Below are positions 52,512 to 64,000 of a stretch of DNA of 64,000 nt, piece by piece. Every line of letters starts with the position of its first letter. The stretch's first letter is position 1. A program made the position numbers and the translations under genes. The notes below the pieces were generated by a model. It was not told where the DNA came from and made no database searches. It worked only from the letters and a program-made list of their open reading frames with translations. Source of the stretch: Borborobacter arsenicus (GTDB lineage: Bacteria > Pseudomonadota > Alphaproteobacteria > Rhizobiales > Rhizobiaceae). Location: NCBI RefSeq assembly GCF_003934165.1, contig NZ_ML133510.1:154810-218809 (forward strand), given 5' to 3'.

Positions 52512-53624
52512 CTAGTCGAACCGGTCGCCGATCAGCCGCGCCCAGGACTCTCCCGCAAAACCGTTGAAGAATGCCTTCCCGGATCGGAAAAGATCGATCA
52601 ATGCGGGATCGCGTGTATGCACGATGCTGGAGGAGGCGTGCAGGAAGCCGATGCGGCGCCCCATCATCGCGTCGAGCAGCGCCGGTTGGACCCGCCCCCG
52701 CAACGCCACCAGGCCCCGCCTTGCGGCATGATCGATCATCCTGTCGATGACAGCGCCTTCCTGGCCGGGCGCGGCAAGAATCTGCACCACCCGGCCGATG
52801 CCGCCTTTGTTGCCGTAGTAGATGAACAGTCCGATGGCGCGCCCATCTCGCGTGCTCACCACACGTCTGATGCCATCGCCGTAATTCGCCTTGCGTGTCG
52901 CATGCGCGATTCTGGCGCGCAGTGTCTCTGCCTGCCATTGCGGGCGCATGGGGAAATTTGCGGTAAGGGCCGGAAAAAGTTCCAGTAGACGCTCTGCATC
53001 AGCCTCGGTGTCGCTGAAGGCGCCATTCTGGTTTTCCGGCGCGACATGCGACCATTGCGGCTCGGTTCCCTTGCCCTGCCGGTGCAGAAATGCGTCGAGG
53101 GGGCGTGCCAAAGGCGCGAGCATGGCTGCCGCGCCGAACCGGCTTGCCGCCAGTGCCGCGGCAAAGCCGGCGGGGCGGATCACGCGAAGCCATTCAAGGC
53201 TATAGTCGGGCAATACGGTCGCGCGCATCTTGCGCCACATGGCCGTGGAGACGTCGTTGGCCGTTTCGGTGAGGGAGAGATCCTGCGGGCCGGCCAGGAA
53301 GGCCCGCAACAGTCTTGCGCCGGCAAACGGGTCTTCCGCATGCCCGTCAACCATCATGGTGCCGCACACAGCCGCACGCAGCCTCATCCCGTTCAGTTCC
53401 ATCGGCATGGGCAGGGCTCCCAGGAAGCCGGATACGCTTCCATCGGCACGGACATGGACCAGCGAGACGATGTCGGGATCGAAATCCGGCGGATCGAGAA
53501 ATAATTCGCCAAGATAGGCCTTGAGGGAAGGCGTTGCCGGGCGATCCGTCTTGCGCAGGATGCGCTGAAACATATCCGCGACCTTCGGAATATCTGCAGC
53601 GGCAAAGGGGCGGATTTCGCTCAT
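52512..53624 (-). CDS. GNAT-fold acyltransferase-like protein of the amidation cassette
   Basis: A 370-aa protein with an N-terminal GNAT-like fold (MSEIRPFAAADIPKVADMFQRILRKTD, then VSGFLGALPMPMELNG and RAAVCGTMMVDGHAEDPFAGARLLRAFL) and a less clear C-terminal half. I do not recognise a specific family. It is the first gene of the five-gene cassette, 23 bp before asnB. Start at 53624 chosen for the GNAT-like beginning; the frame to 53687 adds 21 residues. Confidence 0.75.
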   Translation of the reverse strand: MSEIRPFAAADIPKVADMFQRILRKTDRPATPSLKAYLGELFLDPPDFDPDIVSLVHVRADGSVSGFLGALPMPMELNGMRLRAAVCGTMMVDGHAEDPFAGARLLRAFLAGPQDLSLTETANDVSTAMWRKMRATVLPDYSLEWLRVIRPAGFAAALAASRFGAAAMLAPLARPLDAFLHRQGKGTEPQWSHVAPENQNGAFSDTEADAERLLELFPALTANFPMRPQWQAETLRARIAHATRKANYGDGIRRVVSTRDGRAIGLFIYYGNKGGIGRVVQILAAPGQEGAVIDRMIDHAARRGLVALRGRVQPALLDAMMGRRIGFLHASSSIVHTRDPALIDLFRSGKAFFNGFAGESWARLIGDRFD

Positions 53625-53864
53625 ATGGTCCCGAAGCGTGATAGATTGCCTGGAATTGCTCAGCTTGGATTGCAGAGCAGGTTGCAATCTATCTCAGCAA
53701 GATTAGCGAAACCTCTACGCATGGTTGCTTGCCGCGTAAGGCAGAAAGGCCGGACAAATCTTCCAACTATGTAGATGGAACGATGTCGTCGCATTGCCGT
53801 TCAAGCAGCGTGCCGGCCAAGACTCAGTGCCGTTTGCACCTTTGACAGGTTCGGGCTGTTGCAA

Positions 53865-54275
53865 ATGTCGATAGACAGGGTGTTTACGGAAATTGCAAAC
53901 AAGGTCGCCCATGCGGCCGGCAAGCCATCCACCTTTATCCTTTGTTGCATGATCGTGGTGGTGTGGGCGGTGACCGGCCCGCTTTTTGGCTTTTCCGATA
54001 CCTGGCAACTCATCATCAATACCGGCACGACCATCATCACCTTCCTGATGGTGTTCCTGATCCAGAACACGCAAAACCGCGACGGGGCAGCCGTACAGAC
54101 GAAGCTCGACGAACTGATCCGGGTCGGCAAGGCCGAGAACCGCTTCATCGGGATAGAGCACCTGACCGAGGCCGAGGTGGAGGAGTTCCGCGTCAAATGC
54201 GAGCAGGCCGCCATGCGAGCGGACAAGCGGGGAAAGCGGCCCAAGGAGGCTGCGGCAAGCCCCACGATACGGTAG
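53865..54275 (+). CDS. Low-affinity iron permease-family membrane protein
   Basis: A 136-aa protein with two helices (about residues 20-40 and 46-65): KPSTFILCCMIVVVWAVTGPLFGF, DTWQLIINTGTTIITFLMVFLIQNTQNRD, then a cytosolic helix KLDELIRVGKAENRFIGIEHLTEAEVEEF. This is the bacterial short form of the FET4-like low-affinity iron permease family; transport by so small a protein is unproven. Divergent from the cassette, with a 240-bp gap. Confidence 0.85.
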   Translation: MSIDRVFTEIANKVAHAAGKPSTFILCCMIVVVWAVTGPLFGFSDTWQLIINTGTTIITFLMVFLIQNTQNRDGAAVQTKLDELIRVGKAENRFIGIEHLTEAEVEEFRVKCEQAAMRADKRGKRPKEAAASPTIR

Positions 54276-54378
54276 CCGCCTCATGATTCCGTTGACGCTA
54301 CCGCACTGCAGCATATAGTTCAGCAGACAGTGCCGTCCGGCACCTGTGTTCATCGCGCAGCGGCGCAGACGACGGTCC

Positions 54379-56013
54379 ATGCTTCAACGATATGTCAGCT
54401 ATGCATCGTTCTACGGCAATTTCCGTTGGGAAATGCCGGCCCGGTTCAATATCGGCACGGCGGTGTCTGATCATTGGGCGGCACGCGAGCCGGATCGGAT
54501 CGCGCTCTTCGACTACCGTTTAGATGGTGAGGCTGCCCGGCTGAGCTATGGCGAGCTGGCCACCAGATCGAACGCCCTGGCCAATGGCCTGAAATCGCTC
54601 GGTGTCCGGCGGGGTGACCGGGTCGCATTGCTCCTGCCGCAGAGTTTCGAGACGGCAATCGCCCATGTCGCGATCTACAAACTCGGCGCGATTGCAGTAC
54701 CTCTGGCACTTCTGTTCGGCATGGAGGCACTGGAATACAGGTTGCAGACGGCCGGCGTGAAGGCGGTGATCACCAATTCCGCGGGCGTGGCAAAGCTTGG
54801 CCGGATCAAGGGCCGCCTGGGCGATCTGGAAGCCGTTATCTCCATCGATGGCGCCGAAGGCGAGGCGCAAGACTTCCACCGCATCGTGGCCAGCCATCCA
54901 GACGACTTTGCCGCCGAGGATACCACGCCCGACGATCCGGCAATGATGATCTTCACGTCGGGAACGACCGGGCCGCCGAAGGGCGCGCTGCATGGCCATC
55001 GTGTGCTTCTGGGCCATCTGCCGGGCATTCGCATGGCGCATGAATTCCTGCCACAGCCGGGCGACCTGATGTGGACGCCGGCCGATTGGGCCTGGGCCGG
55101 TGGCCTGCTCAATGCGCTGCTGCCGGGGCTTTATTTCGGCGTGCCGGTGGTTTCCGGCCGGTTTGACAAATTCGACCCCGAAGCTGCTCTTGGCCTGGTC
55201 GAGAAAATGCGCGTGCGCAATGCATTCATCCCGCCGACGGCACTGCGGATGCTGAAAAGCATCAAGGGTATCCGCAATCGTTTCAAGCTCGACCTGCGCA
55301 CGATCGGTTCGGCGGGCGAGGCGCTTGGGCGCGAAACCTATGACTGGGCGCAGGCGGAACTCGGTATGACCGTGAATGAGTTCTACGGCCAGACCGAGTG
55401 CAATTTCGTGCTGTCGGCATCTGCCGCGCTTGGCGTCAGCCGGGGCGGATCGACCGGCAAGCCGGTTCCCGGCCATGTCGTGGCAGTAATCGACCCGGAC
55501 GGGCGACGGCTGGGGCCGGGCGAAGTCGGCGAGATTGCCGTGCAACGGCCCGATCCGGTGATGTTTCTTGAATATTGGCGCAATCCGGAAGCGACGGCCA
55601 AGAAATTCATCGGCGATTGGATGACGACGGGCGACCAGGGCTTCGAAGACGATGATGGCTATGTGCACTTCGTCGGCCGTGACGATGATCTCATCACTTC
55701 GGCCGGCTTTCGTATCGGACCGGGCGAGATTGAGGATTGCCTGACCGGCCATCCGGCGGTGGCGCTCGCTGCGGCCGTAGGCAAGCCCGACGCAATGCGC
55801 ACGGAAATCGTGAAGGCCTATGTGGTTTTGAAGGACGGTTTCGCCGGCGGCGAGGCTTTGGTCGAGGATATCAAATTATGGGTGCGCGAACGGCTTTCGG
55901 CGCATGAATATCCGCGTGAGGTCGAATTCGTCGATTCCATGCCGCTGACCACCAGCGGCAAGGTCATCCGCCGCATCTTCCGCGATCGCGCCAAGCGTGA
56001 GGCAGCACTTTAG
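54379..56013 (+). CDS. Acyl-CoA synthetase (AMP-forming)
   Basis: A 544-aa ANL-family ligase. P-loop MIFTSGTTGPPKGALHGH, the tryptophan-rich WTPADWAWAGGLLNALLP of acetyl/medium-chain acyl-CoA synthetases, FYGQTECNF, the hinge FVGRDDDLITSAGFRIGPGEIE, and the catalytic lysine in TTSGKVIRRIFRD. It should activate a short- or medium-chain acid to its CoA ester. Start at 54379 (MLQRYVSYASFYGNF); the frame to 54346 adds 11 residues. Its closeness to the amidation cassette may be functional or accidental. Confidence 0.9.
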   Translation: MLQRYVSYASFYGNFRWEMPARFNIGTAVSDHWAAREPDRIALFDYRLDGEAARLSYGELATRSNALANGLKSLGVRRGDRVALLLPQSFETAIAHVAIYKLGAIAVPLALLFGMEALEYRLQTAGVKAVITNSAGVAKLGRIKGRLGDLEAVISIDGAEGEAQDFHRIVASHPDDFAAEDTTPDDPAMMIFTSGTTGPPKGALHGHRVLLGHLPGIRMAHEFLPQPGDLMWTPADWAWAGGLLNALLPGLYFGVPVVSGRFDKFDPEAALGLVEKMRVRNAFIPPTALRMLKSIKGIRNRFKLDLRTIGSAGEALGRETYDWAQAELGMTVNEFYGQTECNFVLSASAALGVSRGGSTGKPVPGHVVAVIDPDGRRLGPGEVGEIAVQRPDPVMFLEYWRNPEATAKKFIGDWMTTGDQGFEDDDGYVHFVGRDDDLITSAGFRIGPGEIEDCLTGHPAVALAAAVGKPDAMRTEIVKAYVVLKDGFAGGEALVEDIKLWVRERLSAHEYPREVEFVDSMPLTTSGKVIRRIFRDRAKREAAL

Positions 56014-56038
56014 GGACATCCGGCTCAAAAGCGCTGGA

Positions 56039-57325
56039 TCAGGGGTGTCTTTTCATCAGACGTCTGACCCGGTTGCGCAGGATACGCGCCATGTTGCGGG
56101 TCTCGTGATAGAGATGCAGTTGCGAAGCCGCCTGGCGTGCGGCCTTGTCGGCGCCGGGCGTCAGACCGATAACGATCGTTCCCATCGGCTTTCGCTCAGA
56201 CCACAACCGGCTCATCACCGGGTGGTCGGGAACGGCGCAGGAGTCCGTCATCGTGATGTTGGGATCGTCGAGATGCTGTCTGGTCACCTCCATCATCAGC
56301 AGCGTACCGGGTGAGAAGCCGGCATAGCGTTCGTCATAGGTCGTCTTCCAAGTATAGGCGACACCGGCTTCGATGAACACGACCAGGCAGGCGATCACCT
56401 CGCCGTCCAGTGTCAGCGAATGGATACGGCACAGATCCTGCTCGGCCAGCCGGTGCACCGCCTCGCGCGCGAAGGCGGCGCGATAGCGGTCGATTGCCAT
56501 GGCCGTGCGCTTGCGACCCTTCCAGCCGGCGGCTTCCAGCGTCAGGAAGGTTTCGATGCCATGGCGGACGTCTTCCTGCCGGCGCATCACGATGTGTTCC
56601 AGCAGGCCATTTTCGGCTAGACGGCGTTTGAGCCTGCGGAACTCCCTGTAGTGATGCGCGCGCAGCGACTCCTTGAGGTAGTCGTCGCCCTCGAGCTCGC
56701 TTTCGAGCCACGGCCGCTCGGCCGCATCGGTGGCGATCAGGGTAAGCCCGCGAGTCTCGGCCACCGTGCGCAGGACGCCCGCCACGGCACCGTCAAGCCG
56801 CATGTCCGGCAACACGAACACTGTCGGCAACTTCAGATGCGGTCGCGACAACATGGCGAAGAGATCCTCGATCACGCTTGCCGGATCGTCGCGATCGATC
56901 AGCGGATTTCCAAGGGGCCCGAACGGGGTCGACCATGTGCGCAGTATGGGAATGCCAAGCGGCCCGGCCGGCTTTTCGATCGAGAAGGGCACCAGCAGGC
57001 GCAGCCTGTTGCGGTAATCATCGCCGTCGCGGATGACGGCGAGCCGTACCTCACGGTCTTCCAGACGCGGCATTGCCGGAGCCAGAAAGCGCGGATTGAA
57101 GAAGATATTGGGTTCGATCGTCCTGGTGCAGAGATGGTCCAGTTCCTCGATAAGATCGAAGCCTGCGGATGCCGGATAGATCGACAGCCGCCGCAGCGGT
57201 CTGTGATTCTGGATGAGTTCGATCTGTGGCCGGTCGGCGGGCGTATCGGCAAAGTCGGCGAGGCCGGAAATCATCGTGCCGGCCGGGCCGCCGCTGGTTT
57301 CCTCCAGAAGGGGCACTGCCGCCAT
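56039..57325 (-). CDS. FemAB/CelD-like GNAT acyltransferase
   Basis: A 428-aa protein with a double GNAT-like fold. The C-terminal half has LKESLRAHHYREFRRLKRRL, then GWKGRKRTAMAIDRY and the acceptor-side motif YTWKTTYDERYAGFSPGTLLMMEV, typical of BcsL/CelD-type acyltransferases of polysaccharide loci. It is expected to transfer an acyl group to a sugar in the cytosol. Its start overlaps the flippase stop (ATGA), so the pair is co-translated. The frame upstream is a shadow of the flippase gene. Confidence 0.85.
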   Translation of the reverse strand: MAAVPLLEETSGGPAGTMISGLADFADTPADRPQIELIQNHRPLRRLSIYPASAGFDLIEELDHLCTRTIEPNIFFNPRFLAPAMPRLEDREVRLAVIRDGDDYRNRLRLLVPFSIEKPAGPLGIPILRTWSTPFGPLGNPLIDRDDPASVIEDLFAMLSRPHLKLPTVFVLPDMRLDGAVAGVLRTVAETRGLTLIATDAAERPWLESELEGDDYLKESLRAHHYREFRRLKRRLAENGLLEHIVMRRQEDVRHGIETFLTLEAAGWKGRKRTAMAIDRYRAAFAREAVHRLAEQDLCRIHSLTLDGEVIACLVVFIEAGVAYTWKTTYDERYAGFSPGTLLMMEVTRQHLDDPNITMTDSCAVPDHPVMSRLWSERKPMGTIVIGLTPGADKAARQAASQLHLYHETRNMARILRNRVRRLMKRHP

Positions 57326-58734
57326 CAAAGTACTCCCTGTGTCCGGGTCGCCGGCATGAAGATCGCCATCGCAATGCCGAGCTTGCGCCAGACGGTGAAG
57401 GCAAGGACAGCTGCCTCGAAAATCATGGCGACGGATGTGGCGATGGCAGCACCCCAAAGGCCGAAATGCGGAATGAAGGCCATGTTGAGCCCGATATTGA
57501 GCGCCAGGGTGAGCGCATAGACCAGGGCGCAGACATTCTGGTTGCCGCTCATCGTCAGCAGGCTTTCGCAGGGGCCGACCGCAGCACGCGCGACGACGCC
57601 GAACACCAGCAGGAACAGCAGCGGATAGCCGGCGTCGAAGCCGGGGCCGAACAGCGACAGGATCGGTTTGCCGAGCCCAAGGACAACGAGCGCCATCACC
57701 AGCGAGGGCCAGAACGTCCAGGAGACGGTTTCCCGCGCGAAGGCCGCCAGCCGTGCCGTGTCGCCATGGGTGAACTGCGCGTAGCGCTGGGCAACGCCGG
57801 CCTTGACCGCGAAATAGACGAAATGTACCAGTGCCAGCGTTTTTACGGTCGCAAAATAGACCGCTACGTCGTCCGGCTTCATATAGAGGCCGATCATCAG
57901 CACATCGGCATTCGTCAGGATGAAGAAAAAGCCTTCGACCAGGAAGATCGGCAGCGAAATGACCAGCCACTGGCGCAGATGAGACTTGCGCGGCCCAGCA
58001 GGGACCCGGCGATCGACGCGCCGGGTGACGGTAACCAACTGGATGATCGTCGTGGTGTAGGTGGCGAGGATCGTGGCGATGACTGCGGTAGTGGCCGTGG
58101 GCGCATAGCCGGCCAGAAGAGCAGCCGCCATGAAGGCAAGGATGAGGATTGGCCGGGTCAGATAGGTTGGCGAGAGCGCCGAAATTGCCCAGGAATGCGC
58201 GCGGGATATGCCTTGCAGGACGTCCGACAGGGCAATCATCGGCATGCAGATAACGCCAAGGATGAAAGGCACGACGTAATAGCTTTCCATAGTCCCGGAA
58301 AGCAGCCAGATTCCGAGCGCTCCCGCAAAGGCCAGAAAGGTAGAGGCAGCCAGCACGAACAGGCGGCTGGTCAACAGCACGCCGCGTAGTTCCGGCAGCA
58401 TCCCCTTGGCGCGATATTCGGGAATGAAGCGGATGATCGAGGTGTGGAAGCCCAGGCAGGAAAGGTTGCCGACGATCACCATCGTCACCCAGACCAGAAC
58501 GAAAATGCCATATTCGAAGCTGCCCATCCAGCGGGCCAGAAGCACCTGGCTGACAAAGGCGATGGCGGCATTGACGATGCGGATGACAAAGGCGATCAGC
58601 GACATGCGGCCGGCCTGGCCGCGCTCGTCGGCGGTGAACAAGGCCGTATCGATTGCGCCAAGCAACGGCCTTGCCCGTAGCGCCAGGCGCGCGGGTAAAA
58701 GTCGCTCAGCCGTCGATGCCGCGGAAAACCGCAC
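57325..58734 (-). CDS. Polysaccharide biosynthesis flippase (Wzx-like)
   Basis: A 469-aa membrane protein of the MOP flippase superfamily with about 12-14 helices. The N-terminal part includes FVSQVLLARWMGSFEYGIFVLVWV and LGFHTSIIRFIPEYRAKG; the conserved C-terminal half has GPCESLLTMSGNQN. It would translocate a lipid-linked oligosaccharide, most plausibly decorated by the acyltransferase that follows. The first 43 residues before MSLIAFVIRI are hydrophilic; the later start at 58605 is possible. No glycosyltransferase or polymerase lies in the window. Confidence 0.88.
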   Translation of the reverse strand: MRFSAASTAERLLPARLALRARPLLGAIDTALFTADERGQAGRMSLIAFVIRIVNAAIAFVSQVLLARWMGSFEYGIFVLVWVTMVIVGNLSCLGFHTSIIRFIPEYRAKGMLPELRGVLLTSRLFVLAASTFLAFAGALGIWLLSGTMESYYVVPFILGVICMPMIALSDVLQGISRAHSWAISALSPTYLTRPILILAFMAAALLAGYAPTATTAVIATILATYTTTIIQLVTVTRRVDRRVPAGPRKSHLRQWLVISLPIFLVEGFFFILTNADVLMIGLYMKPDDVAVYFATVKTLALVHFVYFAVKAGVAQRYAQFTHGDTARLAAFARETVSWTFWPSLVMALVVLGLGKPILSLFGPGFDAGYPLLFLLVFGVVARAAVGPCESLLTMSGNQNVCALVYALTLALNIGLNMAFIPHFGLWGAAIATSVAMIFEAAVLAFTVWRKLGIAMAIFMPATRTQGVL

Positions 58735-58800
58735 TCCCTACACTCCGGATCCGTTCTCCTGGGTCATAGGCGAGACTGTTTAAGAAACGGTTCGGCTTGC

Positions 58801-58830
58801 CGAAAACGAAAACGGCCCAGCTCTGGGCCG
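58801..58830 (-). terminator. Intrinsic terminator of secA
   Basis: On the minus strand CGGCCCAG pairs with CTGGGCCG over a two-base loop and is followed by TTTTCGTTTTCG. It lies 34 bases beyond the secA stop and is one of the most convincing factor-independent terminators in the window. Confidence 0.9.
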
Positions 58831-58863
58831 GGCCGTAGTCCAATCGATGGATGCGAAAGTGCC

Positions 58864-61587
<2,724 letters not shown>

Positions 61588-61819
61588 CAAGAGGCCTTTC
61601 AGTTTGTATTTCCCGACTGTACGCCAGCAAATAAGCTGCGATCGCCAGAACAGGTCCAGACAACAAAAGCGCCCTGAAACGGCTCTGGACGCCAAGCCGA
61701 TGGACAGATAAGAGGGGGCACAGACGATGTCAACGTGGCAGCGTTGATGGGAGCCGTGCCGAATTTGGCCATATTTGTGCCGGCTTGAAGGCTCTGCCAA
61801 CCCCCACGGAGAATTTTTG

Positions 61820-62722
61820 ATGCCCTTTTCCATTCGACGCGCATCGGTTGCCGGCTTCGGCATGTTGCTTGCGCTTGCGGCTGCACCGGTTTCGCAGGGT
61901 ATGGCGCAGGAAACGCAGCCTCCAGCCGCAGCAGATCCGGCGGCAAGCCCGGTCGATCCCGAGGCGGTAGTGGCGACGATCAACGGCAAGCCGATCACCG
62001 AAGCCGATCTCAAGATCGCCGAGGATGACCTCGACCAGCAGTTTTCCCGCCTTCCGGCCGAGCAGCGCCGCGCGGCAGCCCTTTCGGCGACCATTGAAAT
62101 CCGGCTTCTGGCAGCAGAGGCAGAGGCCAAGGGCCTTGACAAGGAACAGGATTTCCAGCGCCGCATGACATTCCTGCGCGAGCGTGCCCTGCACAGCGCC
62201 GTGGTGGATGCGGAAGTCGGCAAGAAGATTACGGATGAGGAGATCCGTGCCCGCTATGACAAGGAAATGGCGGCTGCTCCGGCGGTCAACGAGGTCAGGG
62301 CGCGGCATATCCTGGTGAAGACCAAGGAAGAGGCCGAGGCCGTCATCAAGCAGCTCGACGGTGGCGCCAAGTTCGAGGATGTCGCCAAGGAGAAATCCTC
62401 GGACGGTTCGGCGGCACAGGGCGGTGATCTCGGCTATTTCGGGCCGGGCCAGATGGTTCCTGAATTCGAAAAAGCAGCTTTTGCGCTCGATGTAGGCGCC
62501 TATAGCAAGGAGCCGGTGCAGAGCCAGTTCGGCTTCCACGTCATCAAGGTGGAAGACAAGCGGGCCAAGCAGCCGCCGGCTTTCGAGCAGGTCAAGGATC
62601 AGGTCCATTCCATGTTGCTGCGCGACAAGTATTTCGAACTGGTCAAGTCGCTGCGTGGCGCAGCCAAGATCGAAGTCGCCGATCCGGAGCTGAAGAAAGC
62701 TATCGACGCCATGGCCCAATAA
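61820..62722 (+). CDS. Periplasmic parvulin-type peptidyl-prolyl isomerase
   Basis: A 300-aa exported isomerase: signal peptide with cleavage near QGMAQE (about residue 30), a SurA/PrsA N-terminal helical region ([22 protein letters not shown]), and a parvulin domain (about 155-250) with [39 protein letters not shown] and [12 protein letters not shown]. It assists folding of secreted and outer-membrane proteins. Divergent from secA, upstream of argJ, an order I know from other Rhizobiales. Start at 61820 with ACGGAGAA upstream. Confidence 0.93.
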   Translation: MPFSIRRASVAGFGMLLALAAAPVSQGMAQETQPPAAADPAASPVDPEAVVATINGKPITEADLKIAEDDLDQQFSRLPAEQRRAAALSATIEIRLLAAEAEAKGLDKEQDFQRRMTFLRERALHSAVVDAEVGKKITDEEIRARYDKEMAAAPAVNEVRARHILVKTKEEAEAVIKQLDGGAKFEDVAKEKSSDGSAAQGGDLGYFGPGQMVPEFEKAAFALDVGAYSKEPVQSQFGFHVIKVEDKRAKQPPAFEQVKDQVHSMLLRDKYFELVKSLRGAAKIEVADPELKKAIDAMAQ

Positions 62723-62844
62723 AGGGGCGTGACTGGTTGCGTCGCCATTTGCGACGGGCCCACCCGTTACCGTGAAACCGTCTTGCGCGGCTTTGCGGTA
62801 TCGGGCACATCTGCAAAGTTTCATATTTCCGCCGATTGAGAACC

Positions 62845-64000
62845 ATGTCCGAGACGATTTCGCCGCTCGCGCCGTCAAAATATCCCAAAATGCCTGCGGT
62901 CGAGGGAGTGCGCATTGCCACTGCCGAGGCCGGGATCAAATACAAGAACCGGACCGACCTGCTGACCATGGTGTTCGATCCCGGCACCACGGTCGCCGGC
63001 GTGTTCACGCGCTCGAAATGCCCATCCGCGCCGGTCGATTTCTGCCGCGACAACCTTTCGGGCGGCCGTGCGCGGGTGCTGGTGGTGAATTCCGGCAATG
63101 CCAATGCCTTCACCGGCAAGAAGGGCAGTGAATCGACAGCTGCAACCGGCAAGGCCGCGGCGGACGCCGCGGGCTGCACGCCAGGCGATGTCTTCCTGGC
63201 CTCCACCGGCGTGATCGGCGAGCCGCTCGATGCCGGCCGCTTCTCCCATCTGCTTTCCGGCATGGTCAAGGATGCCAGGCCCGACCTCTGGACCGAGGCG
63301 GCCAAGGCGATCATGACCACCGACACCTATCCCAAGGTCGCCACTGCGACCGTCAAGCTTGGCGATGGCGAGGTGACGCTGAACGGCATTGCCAAGGGCG
63401 CGGGCATGATTGCGCCCGATATGGCCACGATGCTTTCCTTCATCGCAACCGATGCGCCGATCGATGCGTCCGTCCTGCAGGAGCTTCTGTCCAAAGGCGT
63501 CGGCCCGACCTTCAATGCGGTCACCGTGGACAGCGATACCTCGACCAGCGATACGCTGCTTCTGTTTGCGACCGGGGCAGCCGCCAAGCGTGGCGTGGCG
63601 CCGATCACGCAGCCCGGCGATGCGCGTCTTGCACCGTTCAAGCGGGCGCTGAACAAGATCCTCAAGAATCTTGCTTTGCAGGTGGTGCGCGACGGCGAGG
63701 GCGCGCGCAAGCAGGTCGAAGTCACCGTAACCGGGGCAAAGTCGGCTCGTTCGGCCAAGCGCATCGCGCTTGCGATCGCCAATTCGCCGCTGGTCAAGAC
63801 GGCGGTGGCCGGCGAGGACGCCAATTGGGGCCGCGTGGTGATGGCCGTCGGCAAGTCCGGCGAGCCTGCCGATCGCGACCTGCTCTCGATCTGGTTCGGA
63901 GACAATCGCCTTGCCCATAATGGCGAGCGCGACCCGGGCTATTCGGAGGAACAGACTTCTGCCTATATGAAGCGCGACGAGATCGTCATCCGCGCCGATA
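62845..64000 (+). CDS. argJ: Bifunctional glutamate N-acetyltransferase/amino-acid acetyltransferase, partial
   Basis: The first 385 codons of ArgJ run off the window end. The self-cleavage site is in [19 protein letters not shown], where the threonine after MA becomes the nucleophile of the beta chain; the oxyanion pair lies in SGNANAFTG... and STGVIGEPL. The segment [19 protein letters not shown] is also diagnostic. It recycles the acetyl group in arginine synthesis, and argH is at 27-28.6 kb. Start [21 protein letters not shown]; 122 bp after the parvulin gene. Confidence 0.95.
   Translation, partial: MSETISPLAPSKYPKMPAVEGVRIATAEAGIKYKNRTDLLTMVFDPGTTVAGVFTRSKCPSAPVDFCRDNLSGGRARVLVVNSGNANAFTGKKGSESTAATGKAAADAAGCTPGDVFLASTGVIGEPLDAGRFSHLLSGMVKDARPDLWTEAAKAIMTTDTYPKVATATVKLGDGEVTLNGIAKGAGMIAPDMATMLSFIATDAPIDASVLQELLSKGVGPTFNAVTVDSDTSTSDTLLLFATGAAAKRGVAPITQPGDARLAPFKRALNKILKNLALQVVRDGEGARKQVEVTVTGAKSARSAKRIALAIANSPLVKTAVAGEDANWGRVVMAVGKSGEPADRDLLSIWFGDNRLAHNGERDPGYSEEQTSAYMKRDEIVIRAD

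Noticed and set aside
51172-52515. 447-codon plus-strand frame opposite the AsnB-like gene
   Set aside because: Shadow frame; the sense gene has all amidotransferase motifs.
62740-62756. CGTCGC/GCGACG hairpin after the parvulin gene
   Set aside because: Only six pairs and no T-run; not strong enough to call a terminator.

Overview
The window is a gene-dense, high-GC stretch of an alphaproteobacterial chromosome. Gene content and order point to Rhizobiales, most likely Phyllobacteriaceae (Mesorhizobium-like). Supporting marks are a SAM-II riboswitch before metA, ugpBAEC, etfBA, TIGR02302- and DUF2125/DUF3108-type proteins, the secA/parvulin/argJ neighbourhood, and two kinds of palindromic repeat typical of the group. 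This placement is inferred from gene families, not from a phylogeny. I see no CRISPR array, rRNA operon, transposase, prophage or replication origin. Most of the window is core genome.

Layout. 0.1-5.9 kb: plsC, a ChaC-like cyclotransferase, a DUF2125 protein, hisC-tyrC, and metA behind a SAM-II riboswitch. 5.9-14.5 kb: a TetR/MFS pair sharing an operator, a methyltransferase divergent from gloB, a YddG-like exporter, a DUF3108 protein, rpmB, a yhhQ-mpg pair behind a candidate preQ1-I riboswitch, a GNAT protein, an esterase and bolA. 14.5-16.2 kb: an arsenic operon arsR-arsC-aqpS. 16.2-22.9 kb: aroK-aroB-CorC-like, xerD with a small membrane-protein gene, accA, an L,D-transpeptidase and a TusA protein. 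22.9-29.3 kb: argH, lptM, lysA and TIGR02302 on the minus strand, with tlpA divergent. 29.5-33.9 kb: the glycerol-3-phosphate uptake operon ugpBAEC, interrupted by a GC-rich inverted-repeat element.

33.9-47.7 kb: HxlR/VOC pair, 3-hydroxybutyryl-CoA dehydrogenase, etfBA, rhomboid protease, PduO-type adenosyltransferase, HIG1 protein, SDR, YihY, EamA, GluQRS, AlkA-type glycosylase, HNH endonuclease, DsbB, YqaA, tRNA-Leu(CAA), and two small conserved genes. 47.7-53.6 kb: the most unusual part, a tightly packed minus-strand cassette GNAT-like / AsnB-like amidotransferase / acyl carrier protein / AMP-ligase / NadE-like amidase. Its gene set resembles the accessory set of exosortase-A polysaccharide loci, but no exosortase is present. 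It is followed by an acyl-CoA synthetase (54.4-56.0 kb) and a flippase plus FemAB-like acyltransferase pair (56.0-58.7 kb). Together these suggest synthesis or decoration of a surface glycan or small amide product. 58.8-64 kb: secA with a strong terminator, a secreted parvulin, and argJ running off the end.

Links between distant genes: YhhQ (queuosine-precursor uptake) and GluQRS (glutamyl-queuosine in tRNA-Asp) belong to the same tRNA-modification theme. EtfBA and the hydroxybutyryl-CoA dehydrogenase fit acyl-CoA/PHB metabolism. Mpg and AlkA give two alkylation-repair glycosylases. TlpA and DsbB serve envelope thiol chemistry. Four copies of a two-hairpin palindromic repeat sit at 3' ends or in intergenic gaps.
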